Source of the DNA: Deltaproteobacteria bacterium
Lineage (GTDB): Bacteria; Desulfobacterota; Desulfobacteria; Desulfobacterales; UBA11574
DNA: 22,702 bases
NCBI GenBank assembly: GCA_019314155.1
Contig: JAFCZV010000019.1
Span: forward strand, 1 to 22,702
Direction: 5' to 3'
Shown piece by piece: positions 7,330 through 15,326 of this stretch. Positions within the stretch are counted from its first letter, which is position 1. Each line of letters starts with the position of its first letter. The position numbers and the translations under genes are program-made. The notes beneath the pieces were generated by a model. That model searched no databases. It was not told where the DNA came from and saw only the letters and a list, made by a program, of their open reading frames with translations.

Positions 7330-7455
7330 ATGTTACACGTGGTAAAAAAACAACAAAGATTTAATAGAGAAAATGGTGTTGAAATTATGGTCTATGACAC
7401 GCGTATCGACCTGGAAACAATCACCTTAAATCGAGAAATACCCTGCGGGCTATGA
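7330..7455 (+). CDS. Doubtful 41-codon plus-strand ORF in the gap
   Basis: An ATG at 7330 opens 41 codons to TGA, beginning MLHVVKKQQRF and ending TLNREIPCGL, with AAGGG about 7 nt upstream. I do not recognise the product. It is hydrophilic, with no membrane segment or known motif. It would be the only plus-strand gene in the window and has no visible promoter, so it may be a decayed fragment or chance. The gap 7086-7572 otherwise contains the palindrome at 7161-7301, the hairpin at 7467-7485 and nothing else I can identify. Confidence 0.2.
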   Translation: MLHVVKKQQRFNRENGVEIMVYDTRIDLETITLNREIPCGL

Positions 7456-7466
7456 AATATAGTTCT

Positions 7467-7485
7467 TCTCCAATTTAGTTGGAGA
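7467..7485. other. Small 7 bp hairpin in the gap downstream of the glmS-like gene
   Basis: TCTCCAA and TTGGAGA are exact inverted repeats around a 5 nt loop. The hairpin lies about 90 nt past the glmS-like stop codon on the minus strand and 12 nt past the small plus-strand ORF. Neither side has a U-run, so an intrinsic terminator is not supported. Confidence 0.35.
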
Positions 7486-7572
7486 TGACACACTTATTGT
7501 ATCCAAATTAACACCAACCAATCGGCTTCCGTCTCGTAGTGCCTACAGCTCGGAGAGGAGATGATCCAGCAG

Positions 7573-10500
7573 TTAAGCGATAGCGTGGTTAACACTGGAA
7601 ACGATAGATTCTCCGATCTTTTCCGCCGATATTCCAAAAAGGGCCTTCATCTCCACAAGTTCGAGGTACCCGTCCTCCCATACCACACTGTTTTCCTGAA
7701 CGATGTTTTTAATACGCTCATATTTCCCGCCAAGGGCCTTTATTTTAATGTCAAGAGACACATTTTCTTTAAACAATATATTTAAAAGCAGTATATTTTC
7801 GATCAGGTTCGCCGTGTCAGGAGATGTGGATATAATCGGAATAACAATAATACTCCGGTCGTCTTTTCGGCCGATACCGATATAGACATTCCCCTCCCGT
7901 ACGATAATTCGTTTGGTGCCTTTTAGGAGCGGGTCTGTTTCGACTCTGGACGGTATCGGCGCAAGGACACCATCTTTCTTTACAATTTCGATGGTTGTTT
8001 CATCGGTCGGTTCTCCGAGAAGATTCAGCCCGCCGATTCTATACAGAATCGCCCCTTCTATACCGGCAACAATCTTTTGGAGGTTTTTTAGAACGATAAT
8101 ATTTTTGTTGGTCAGCTGGAATGTTCTGATGGTATATTTTACCAGCGTATCGAACAGTATCCCTTCCAGCCTTTCGCTGATGCGGCTTGTCCCTACAGTG
8201 ACCGTCTTGGCCTGGTGCCGGATGGCATCCACGGGTCGAGACAAGCAGTTGATTGATTCCCCCAGACACTCAAACAGCTTGTTCAGCATATTCAGAGGGG
8301 TACCCTTTTTACCAAAGTCAATTTCAAAGTCAGACACCGGCAGCCTGCCCGATAGATATTTAAGCAGAAGGGTTAGATCGGACGCGGTTCCAAGCCCCAT
8401 AGCCGTGGGGAAACCGCCGGTAGATTTTTTTCTTCTGAATTCTTTATAGAAAAAGGCGATTTTTTCCCTGAAAGATTTTTCCAGAACGAGTTCATAAACG
8501 TCCATATCCTTTTTTGCATAATCATCTACGGTGTTTTGAATATCTTTATTGAATTCGTATAGGAAACTTGAGCCCTCATTAATTGCCATGGCCGCATAGT
8601 AACCCCAGATATGGCCCACCAGGGTGTTCAAAATGGGCGCAAAATGTTCGCTGACCATGGGAACATAAAATACGTCCGCCGCATAGGGTTCAAACCGGTC
8701 TTCACCCGCATCTGCGATGATCACCGGCGTCGCTTTATGGGCCTGAAATATTGCCGTATCTTTTATAATATCGCCGATAACGGCACCCCTGGCTCCAGCG
8801 GCACACACAATGATCAGGGGCTCCGATGACAAATCGATGTGTTTTTTATCTTCGATAAAATCGGACGAAATGGTCTTATAGCAGAGTTCGCTCAGCTTGA
8901 TTCTGATTTCATCCGCCGCAGCCTTGTTGGGTCCGCTACCGACAACGGCCCAGTAGGTTTTGGCTGTTGCAAGCCTTCTGGCCGAGTCCCCAATTTCAGT
9001 GTGCATGGAAAGAATTTTTTTCATGCAATCGGGCAGCTTAAGGAGCTCTTTTATTTCCGCTGTAACAAAATCATTATGCCTTCGCCCTTTAAGTTCTGCA
9101 ATCTTAAGTCCCAGAATAGCTCCTGCGACAATCTGCGAATAGAACGCCTTTGTGGACGCAACGGACATCTCGATATCACGACCGCTGCTGGTGTACATGA
9201 CGCCGTCGACCTTGAAGGTAATATCCGAATCCCTGCGGTTGACGATGGCCATGGTGTAACCGCCTCTTTCTTTGACCATATCGACGGCTCGATTGGTATC
9301 TGTTGTGGTACCGGATTGGCTTATGGCGATGACAAGGGCGTCTTCCATACTGTTTGCGTCATCGGTATCACAAAGTTGAAATCCGCTCAGCTCCGATGCT
9401 TTCAATGCACGGATATAAAACGACGGATCGTGCATGTAATAATTCAGAATGTCCGCACATGCCTGTGCAGCCACACCGGCCGTACCCTGCCCCACAAAAA
9501 AAATCCGTCGGATTTTTTCATCCATCAGGGCCTGTTTCAATATTTCAGGAAAGGTCTTTTCATCCAGGGTGATAACACGGTCGTTGTCTTTATCGTCTTT
9601 GATTTTCCACCGGTTCTGAAAGGTCTTTTCAACGGAAAGTGGGGCTTCTGAGATTTCTTTTAAAAAATAGTGGGGAAATTCCTGGCGGTCGATATCCCTT
9701 GAAGTAATTTCAGTATATTTTATATCATCTTCCCCAAGGGCCAGTGGCGTTCGGTCATAATACATGGCCTTAATTCCATCCAAGCCTCCCCCGGCTTCCT
9801 GATTCAAGATGAAAATCTGTCCCCGGGTCACGCCGTGTCTGCCTTCGACTTCTTTTTCTCCGTCCAGCTTTATAAAAAAGGGGGTCTCTTCAACCAATCC
9901 ATAAACCTCGGAAGAGGGCACATAATGATCCTCTGCAATACCGACAAAGATAGCCTGACCGCTCCCTTTTTGGGCCAAGAAAAGCCTTCCGGGGGCAAGA
10001 TCGGTATGCATGGATATGGCATGTGACCCTTCAAAGTCATTCACCGCCCTCCGGAAAGCTTCCTCCACATCGAAGCCTTGCCGGATATATTTTCCGATCT
10101 GAAGCGGAATGATTTTGGTATCGGTGGTGATATCTTTATGTGGAAAACACCCCTGTCGTTCATGTTCTTTTTTCAGTTCGAGGTAATTGTCGATATCCCC
10201 GTTCAGGCAGGCGTGGATAATACCACCTTCCGGAACACGATTTCCTAAAATTGCATTATCCACCGGATGGCAGTTCGGTTCGGTGATAGCACCCACAGAG
10301 GCCCACCGGGTGTGGGCGGAAATCGTGTGATATTCATGTGAAAACCCTGCCAATCTTTGCAGGATCACATCATCTTTGATCTGCTTGCGCAAGAAACGGG
10401 TATTGTCCCCAAGACGTCCTACTTCCGCAGCAATTTTATATGTCAAAGCCAGGGCAACACGCTTTTTGCCGTTTTCATCTTGGGTCTGGTTTATGTTTAT

Positions 10501-11331
10501 TCCCGAGTTAACGAGAACGTCCTGATCCGAACGCTCGGTTAACTGTTCAAGAAAATTTGCTTTTTTTATGGTTTCTTTGAACCTCTCAAACTCTGCACCC
10601 CCCAGAACGAACATCATAGAGACACCCGCCGAATCGCGTCCTCTCACCTCAAGGCGGTCGATGCTGTTCAGCACGGCATTGATCTGTTTGAAAATATTGA
10701 CAACATTCATATTGGGATTTTGATTTTCAGATCCCAGAAGATTTTTAATTTTTTTAAAATTGCCGACAATTTCAGAAGTCAGGCACCAGGCAATGTCTTT
10801 TAAATTATCGATACGCCGGACCAGGATATCCACATCTTTCGATTGGAGCCGACCCAGATAATCGCTCAAAAATTTTGATTCCGATTCGATGATTTCAGAC
10901 AGGCGGCCGGCAAATTCTGAAAGTTCATCTTGGCGTTGCGTGTCGACAAACAGATGGTAAAAAGTTTCATTTGACTTTAACGAACGGACCGCCTTCAACA
11001 TCGCCTCCACATGGTCTTTCCCGCCCAGATAGTGGCTTTCAAAACACAGATCATTTTGTCTGCAGTTCTGAACCTTGTGATCTTCAAGTTTTTTTAGCAT
11101 GTGGTTCAAAACAGCAACATCGACACGGTCATCTGTTGTTTTCTTGTGTTTAAATGCGACAATCCCGGTCAACCCACAGTTGAGCCTGTTCTCGTGGTAT
11201 GGGAAGAATACGATACCCCGGTCCTGCACACCGGCAAAGCGCTTTCCAAAATAGACGTTGCACAATAGACCTTTAAGGATTATATTGCACAACCGTTTGA
11301 CAATTAAATATATTTTCCCTGTTGATTTCAT
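7573..11331 (-). CDS. Giant GlmS-like protein: split glutamine amidotransferase (GATase2) plus two SIS domains and a C-terminal extension
   Basis: About 1252 residues from the ATG at 11331 (GGGAG 4 nt upstream). An alternative GTG at 11385 overlaps the kdnB stop and adds 18 residues. E. coli GlmS has about 609. Order: N-terminal lead 1-51; NCGLTGIVAF with Cys52 matching the GlmS nucleophile; charged helical insertion about 60-220; RGRDSAGV 230-237; HTRWASVG 340-347; NG 377-378; TDT 403-405; linker PHYFLKEI 553-560; SIS1 with SQSGTTTDT 671-679 and STKAF 726-730; SIS2 with KLSE 812-815 and KKH 829-831; insertion of about 110; C-tail-like RPVDAIRHQAKTVTV 1032-1046; about 205 unassigned residues. 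These cover the glutaminase and the sugar-phosphate isomerase residues of fructose-6-phosphate amidotransferases, so ammonia transfer from glutamine to a ketose phosphate is likely. The true substrate is unknown. Its position directly after kdnA-kdnB suggests an amino-sugar role in LPS. Confidence 0.85.
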   Translation of the reverse strand: MKSTGKIYLIVKRLCNIILKGLLCNVYFGKRFAGVQDRGIVFFPYHENRLNCGLTGIVAFKHKKTTDDRVDVAVLNHMLKKLEDHKVQNCRQNDLCFESHYLGGKDHVEAMLKAVRSLKSNETFYHLFVDTQRQDELSEFAGRLSEIIESESKFLSDYLGRLQSKDVDILVRRIDNLKDIAWCLTSEIVGNFKKIKNLLGSENQNPNMNVVNIFKQINAVLNSIDRLEVRGRDSAGVSMMFVLGGAEFERFKETIKKANFLEQLTERSDQDVLVNSGININQTQDENGKKRVALALTYKIAAEVGRLGDNTRFLRKQIKDDVILQRLAGFSHEYHTISAHTRWASVGAITEPNCHPVDNAILGNRVPEGGIIHACLNGDIDNYLELKKEHERQGCFPHKDITTDTKIIPLQIGKYIRQGFDVEEAFRRAVNDFEGSHAISMHTDLAPGRLFLAQKGSGQAIFVGIAEDHYVPSSEVYGLVEETPFFIKLDGEKEVEGRHGVTRGQIFILNQEAGGGLDGIKAMYYDRTPLALGEDDIKYTEITSRDIDRQEFPHYFLKEISEAPLSVEKTFQNRWKIKDDKDNDRVITLDEKTFPEILKQALMDEKIRRIFFVGQGTAGVAAQACADILNYYMHDPSFYIRALKASELSGFQLCDTDDANSMEDALVIAISQSGTTTDTNRAVDMVKERGGYTMAIVNRRDSDITFKVDGVMYTSSGRDIEMSVASTKAFYSQIVAGAILGLKIAELKGRRHNDFVTAEIKELLKLPDCMKKILSMHTEIGDSARRLATAKTYWAVVGSGPNKAAADEIRIKLSELCYKTISSDFIEDKKHIDLSSEPLIIVCAAGARGAVIGDIIKDTAIFQAHKATPVIIADAGEDRFEPYAADVFYVPMVSEHFAPILNTLVGHIWGYYAAMAINEGSSFLYEFNKDIQNTVDDYAKKDMDVYELVLEKSFREKIAFFYKEFRRKKSTGGFPTAMGLGTASDLTLLLKYLSGRLPVSDFEIDFGKKGTPLNMLNKLFECLGESINCLSRPVDAIRHQAKTVTVGTSRISERLEGILFDTLVKYTIRTFQLTNKNIIVLKNLQKIVAGIEGAILYRIGGLNLLGEPTDETTIEIVKKDGVLAPIPSRVETDPLLKGTKRIIVREGNVYIGIGRKDDRSIIVIPIISTSPDTANLIENILLLNILFKENVSLDIKIKALGGKYERIKNIVQENSVVWEDGYLELVEMKALFGISAEKIGESIVSSVNHAIA

Positions 11332-11384
11332 TGAACTCCCGATTCCTAATACCCCATAAAAAGTATTTTCTACGTTACCTTCCA

Positions 11385-12452
11385 CTACATCTTCAGATAC
11401 AATTCTTTGATCTTGTCCCGGGTAATGGTCCTTTTCCAGTCGGTTCCCAGTGCGTTTTCCCAGAGCGGCTCCAGGATGAGGGCGACATCCACCATTTTTT
11501 CCAATTGATCGTTTTCCATACCGGCAACAAGGTTTCGAGGAAGTTGAATCTTATGTCTTTCCATCATTTGACGGAATTCTTTGACCCCTTCGGAATAATA
11601 GTCTTCGAGGTAGTCAAAGACAATGCAGTTGCCGATTCCGTGATGAATCCCCAGCACAAATGAAAGACCGTATGAAAGCGCATGGCATATTCCCACCTGT
11701 GAATAGGCAATGCTCATACCGCCGCAATACGACGCCATCATCAACTTGTCGTCACTGTCCGGGCCGCTGCCCAAAAAAACATCTCTGCAAAGTTCAATGG
11801 CTTTTTCCCCGTATGCCTGGCTGAATGCATTGAGAAAGGTGCCGCTTAAAGATTCAACACAGTGTATATAACAGTCCATTCCGGTATAAAATCGCTGATC
11901 CTGCGGAGCTGTTTCAATCAGCTCGGGATCGAGAAAAATCTGGTCAAATACGGTGTAATCGGAATTGATTCCGAGCTTCTTTTCAGGGCCTGAAAGAACA
12001 GTTGTACGGGACACCTCCGCACCGGTTCCGGAAAGGGTTGGAATGCCCACATGGTAAACCGCCGGATTCTTGATAAGATCCCAGCCCTGATAATCTGAAG
12101 AAGATCCGGGGTTGGTCAGCATCAGGGATACCGCCTTTGCAATATCCAAGGTACTTCCGCCACCGATTCCGATAATGCCGTTGGGCAATTCATCAGAAAT
12201 TTTTTTCACATTCTGTGTTAACAGGTCAACATATTCTGTTTTTGGTTCATGATCCACGTTAACCCACATAAGTGTGTCGGAATCTTTTACCGGCACCCTG
12301 TCTTTTAATGGGCTTTCAAGAAAAACATCATCCACCAGAAACACCATATAAGAATCTCCGGTTTTCCGTTTTTTAGAAAGGATATCGTTCAGCTGATTGA
12401 AACAGCCCCGGCCGAACACCACATATGACACCATTTTAAAATTTCGAAACAT
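11385..12452 (-). CDS. kdnB: Iron-containing alcohol dehydrogenase family, probable Kdo 8-oxidase KdnB
   Basis: A 355-residue cytosolic group III (iron-type) alcohol dehydrogenase. GIGGGSTLDIAKA (95-107) is the nucleotide-binding loop and GIPTLSGTGAEVSRT (136-150) follows it. The metal site is visible as D193 and H197 in GMDCYIHC, H257 in CHALSYG and H271 in HHGIGN. The protein as a whole resembles Shewanella KdnB, which oxidises the C8 hydroxyl of Kdo to an aldehyde, and the adjacent aminotransferase supports this. As a lone gene it could not be separated from other Fe-ADHs, so the assignment depends on the pair. The ATG at 12452 has GAGG 8 nt upstream. The stop TAG overlaps by one base a GTG that could start the next gene. 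It lies 22 nt after kdnA. Confidence 0.85.
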   Translation of the reverse strand: MFRNFKMVSYVVFGRGCFNQLNDILSKKRKTGDSYMVFLVDDVFLESPLKDRVPVKDSDTLMWVNVDHEPKTEYVDLLTQNVKKISDELPNGIIGIGGGSTLDIAKAVSLMLTNPGSSSDYQGWDLIKNPAVYHVGIPTLSGTGAEVSRTTVLSGPEKKLGINSDYTVFDQIFLDPELIETAPQDQRFYTGMDCYIHCVESLSGTFLNAFSQAYGEKAIELCRDVFLGSGPDSDDKLMMASYCGGMSIAYSQVGICHALSYGLSFVLGIHHGIGNCIVFDYLEDYYSEGVKEFRQMMERHKIQLPRNLVAGMENDQLEKMVDVALILEPLWENALGTDWKRTITRDKIKELYLKM

Positions 12453-12474
12453 AAGCGTATCCTCAAATCATAGA

Positions 12475-13605
12475 CTATTTTTTAAAAACCCCTGCCATTT
12501 TTTCAATTCGCCGGGAAAGCTCCTCTTCAGTCCAGGACAATTTTATCAGCATAGATATGGTTCTGCCCATAATGCCGTCGGACTTGGGAAGTTCAACTTT
12601 TTCGTAGTCCGGGCAGTGGTCCAGAAGTTGAACCGAGAGCTTATCATACCAGTAAAAACACCCGTCAACGCCGGCCTCATTCAGAGATTTTGCTGTTTCC
12701 CGTGCTTTTGCCTCATCTGGCAGAAAGAAAGACAAAAACGTTGCCGAGTCGCCTTCCGGGTCAGGAAGCACTCTGAAGTCGATCTCCGGGAACGCCGTCA
12801 AAGCATCCTTAATGGCTTTTTTATGCGCCCGCTGTTTTTCCAGGATAAAATCGAGTTTTCTCAGTTGAGCCAGGCCGATGGCTGCATTCAGTTCACTGAT
12901 GCGAAAATTTGTTCCCAAAATCGGGTGGTCTTCGAGACCCCTATCATTGCCGATGTGGTCATGGCCGTGATCCGCAAATGCATCCGCAAGGGTATAGAGT
13001 TCCTTATGGTCGGTGACAACCGCCCCACCCTCGCCGCAGGTGATGGTTTTAACAGGATCGAATGAAAAACACCCCATATTGCCGAACGTCCCCAGTGCTT
13101 TACCATTGAAAGTGGCGCCCAGGGCCTGGCATGCATCTTCTATCAATATAAGCCCCTTTTGACTGCAGAGATTTTTTATCTCTTCAATACGCGCCATGGC
13201 ACCGCACATATGAACCGGCAGTACCGCCTTTGTTCGGGGGGTAATGACAGACTCGATGGATCCAGGGTCGAGACAGAGTGTTTCATCTATTTCACCGAAC
13301 ACGGGCACGGCACCGGCGAAAATAACCGCTTCGACGGTTGCGATGAAGGTAAACGGTGGAACAATGACCTCATCTCCCGCCCCGATCCCGCATGCCGCCA
13401 ATGCAATACCAAGGGCTGCGGTACCGCTGGAACAGAGATGAGAATAATCCGATCCGATTCGGCTTGCCAGCTCCGATTCGAATGTTCTTGCCTTCCAGTA
13501 CCCTTTTCGGACACCGTCGAAGCCGTAGCGAAACAAAACACCCGTATCGAGAACATCCTGTACTTCTTTGCGTTCCTCGTCACCAAATATTTCAAACCCC
13601 GGCAT
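12475..13605 (-). CDS. kdnA: DegT/DnrJ/EryC1/StrS aminotransferase, probable 8-amino-3,8-dideoxy-Kdo transaminase KdnA
   Basis: A 376-residue PLP-dependent sugar aminotransferase. SSGTAAL (59-65) and EDACQALGA (156-164) are cofactor-binding motifs. Lys186 in FDPVKTITCGEGG is the expected Schiff-base lysine. TNFRISELNAAIGLAQL (232-248) is the usual dimer and active-site segment. The start MPGFEIFGDEE, together with AFADHGHDH, DPEGDSATFLSFFLP and GVDGCFYWY, closely resembles Shewanella KdnA, which transfers an amino group from glutamate to 8-oxo-Kdo to give Kdo8N. KdnB directly downstream would supply that aldehyde. The ATG has GAGGAG 7 nt upstream. The 175 nt upstream (13606-13780) separate it from the transpeptidase gene; they are AT-rich and contain a TTGACT at 13673-13678 but no convincing -10 partner. 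Confidence 0.88.
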   Translation of the reverse strand: MPGFEIFGDEERKEVQDVLDTGVLFRYGFDGVRKGYWKARTFESELASRIGSDYSHLCSSGTAALGIALAACGIGAGDEVIVPPFTFIATVEAVIFAGAVPVFGEIDETLCLDPGSIESVITPRTKAVLPVHMCGAMARIEEIKNLCSQKGLILIEDACQALGATFNGKALGTFGNMGCFSFDPVKTITCGEGGAVVTDHKELYTLADAFADHGHDHIGNDRGLEDHPILGTNFRISELNAAIGLAQLRKLDFILEKQRAHKKAIKDALTAFPEIDFRVLPDPEGDSATFLSFFLPDEAKARETAKSLNEAGVDGCFYWYDKLSVQLLDHCPDYEKVELPKSDGIMGRTISMLIKLSWTEEELSRRIEKMAGVFKK

Positions 13606-13780
13606 AATACATCTCCTCTATATTAAGATACTCGTGTAATTTAAACCTAAATTTGTTGTAACACCCCAATAGAGTCAAAACCCAATTAACCAATAACATC
13701 CCATTGAGCATTCTCGCCCAATTTGGGTAACAATTTTCTAAAAGTCATTTTACTTTCGACCGGTTTTTATACCGCGGACC

Positions 13781-15184
13781 TCACTTCTTCTTAATTTTAG
13801 AAGTTAGATTTTGGCTTTTAGCGAAATAATTGCTAAAATAGGCTTTCATTGCAATACGTGCGTAATAGCTTGCCCGCAGGCCGATATATTTCTCGTGCGC
13901 GACGATAACGGACAATGCGATCTTGGCTGTTCCCCCTTTTTCCTCTGCAAATCCCACGAACCAGTCATACCGTACATCGTGCGTGTCGTTATCCATAGAG
14001 CCTGTTTTCCCGCCGATATTGAGTCTGGAAAGGATCTTATCTTTCCGGTATCCTCTGAAAGCCTTTCTGGCGGTGCCGGACCTTATGGTTGCGGCCATTA
14101 GACCATTGAGGGTCTCAGATGCCTCAGGGGTAATCGCCTGGTTCATTAAAACCGACTTATTGCGATAAATGACGTTGTCATTTTCGTCGACGATCCTAAC
14201 GACAATGGCGGGTTCCATCAACCTGCCCTGGTTGATGACTGCAGACGCCATCATTGCACCGTGAAGGGGAGATAATGTTGTATCCTGGTTGAACCCGCAC
14301 GCAATTTCCGCCCACTGGTAAGGCGTGTCCGATAGATGGACGGCACTGGGATCAACTTGAATCTCAAAATTGATGTTTCTATTGAAGCCAAAGGCTTCAG
14401 CATATTCTTCGAGTGTGGCTTTCCCCAGGTGGTGGACACCGATTTTCCCAAAAACGGGGTTAATGGACTGTGCGAACGAATCCTGAAATGAAATCCGGTT
14501 GGTGTACTTGTTTGTCTGTTTTTTAAGCTGGGATTTGTATAAGGTGTGTTTCATGCCATTGTATTTAAATTCATGGTTCGGACTAAAACCATTTTTTTCA
14601 ATTGCCGCCGATGCGGTAACGATTTTAAAGATACTCGCTGCAGGAAATCTGCTGTCCACACAAAGGTTGCTGGACGGATCTTTTTTATTGAAACTAACCA
14701 TGGATAAAACTTTGCCGGTGGTCGGATCCATTCCCACAATTCCAATATACCGAGCGGTGGATGTATCGAGTTTTTTTAGAATAAAATTCTGCAGGGAAAT
14801 GTCAAGGCTGGTGTCAACACTGAATCTACCCTCGTTCGTAAAAACATCGATACGTTTATTTCTGAGGTTGATCAAGGATGCATCATCAATCAGGTTCTGA
14901 ACATGCTTTTTATCGTTTAATAGGGCATGGTTTAAAGGAGCATCTCTTTTTTTTCCATTAAATGGAGAAAAAGAATCGGTTATCAAATGAGAAAATGATG
15001 TTCCTTCAAGACCGCTGATTATCCCGTAACCCACAGCAAGGATTAGAAAAAAAAGCCCCGATACCTTAAAGATGCCTGTGACGAGTTGTTTTTTGGTTGC
15101 AGACCATTTCAGACCTGTCTGATAGTCTCTCCAGCTCGGTCTGTTCGGCGTCTCTGTGTCGGTCTTAATGCTACGGTGAATCAT
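13781..15184 (-). CDS. Small bitopic penicillin-binding transpeptidase
   Basis: A 467-residue protein with a cytoplasmic N-terminus, one membrane helix (about 36-57) and a periplasmic domain. The three active-site motifs of serine DD-transpeptidases are present: S184-I-F-K187, S240-I-N242 and K393-T-G395. It should cross-link peptidoglycan and bind beta-lactams. Only about 60 residues of linker (60-125) separate the membrane helix from the catalytic domain, so the large PBP-dimer domain of classical class B PBPs (FtsI, PBP2) is missing; the transpeptidase half resembles PbpA/FtsI. The exact cellular role (elongation, division, other) cannot be read from sequence. The ATG at 15184 has only a weak ribosome-binding site. 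Its neighbours are metG and the Kdo8N cluster, and neither spacer contains a recognisable terminator. Confidence 0.9.
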   Translation of the reverse strand: MIHRSIKTDTETPNRPSWRDYQTGLKWSATKKQLVTGIFKVSGLFFLILAVGYGIISGLEGTSFSHLITDSFSPFNGKKRDAPLNHALLNDKKHVQNLIDDASLINLRNKRIDVFTNEGRFSVDTSLDISLQNFILKKLDTSTARYIGIVGMDPTTGKVLSMVSFNKKDPSSNLCVDSRFPAASIFKIVTASAAIEKNGFSPNHEFKYNGMKHTLYKSQLKKQTNKYTNRISFQDSFAQSINPVFGKIGVHHLGKATLEEYAEAFGFNRNINFEIQVDPSAVHLSDTPYQWAEIACGFNQDTTLSPLHGAMMASAVINQGRLMEPAIVVRIVDENDNVIYRNKSVLMNQAITPEASETLNGLMAATIRSGTARKAFRGYRKDKILSRLNIGGKTGSMDNDTHDVRYDWFVGFAEEKGGTAKIALSVIVAHEKYIGLRASYYARIAMKAYFSNYFAKSQNLTSKIKKK

Positions 15185-15326
15185 TTTTTAACGGATAACC
15201 ATACCTTTTGAAATTCTATGCCGCTGAAAACGAAAATTACAGCGAGTTAAGTGCTTACAGATTTGTGCCGCCCACCATGCCATTTTAACGTTGCGGCTCA
15301 ATCAGAGAGGCGAACCGGCGCGATCT

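Noticed and set aside
8839..9651. A 270-codon plus-strand ORF inside the glmS-like gene
   Set aside because: It lies wholly antisense to well-conserved SIS and GATase motifs and its translation shows no family resemblance; it is a shadow of the minus-strand codon usage.
12397..13065. A 222-codon plus-strand ORF across kdnA and the kdnB start
   Set aside because: Antisense to two recognisable enzymes, with a composition typical of a reversed coding frame.
15188..15283. A 31-codon minus-strand ORF in the metG-transpeptidase spacer
   Set aside because: No clear ribosome-binding site, no recognisable motif, and an odd Trp/Arg-rich composition; probably chance.
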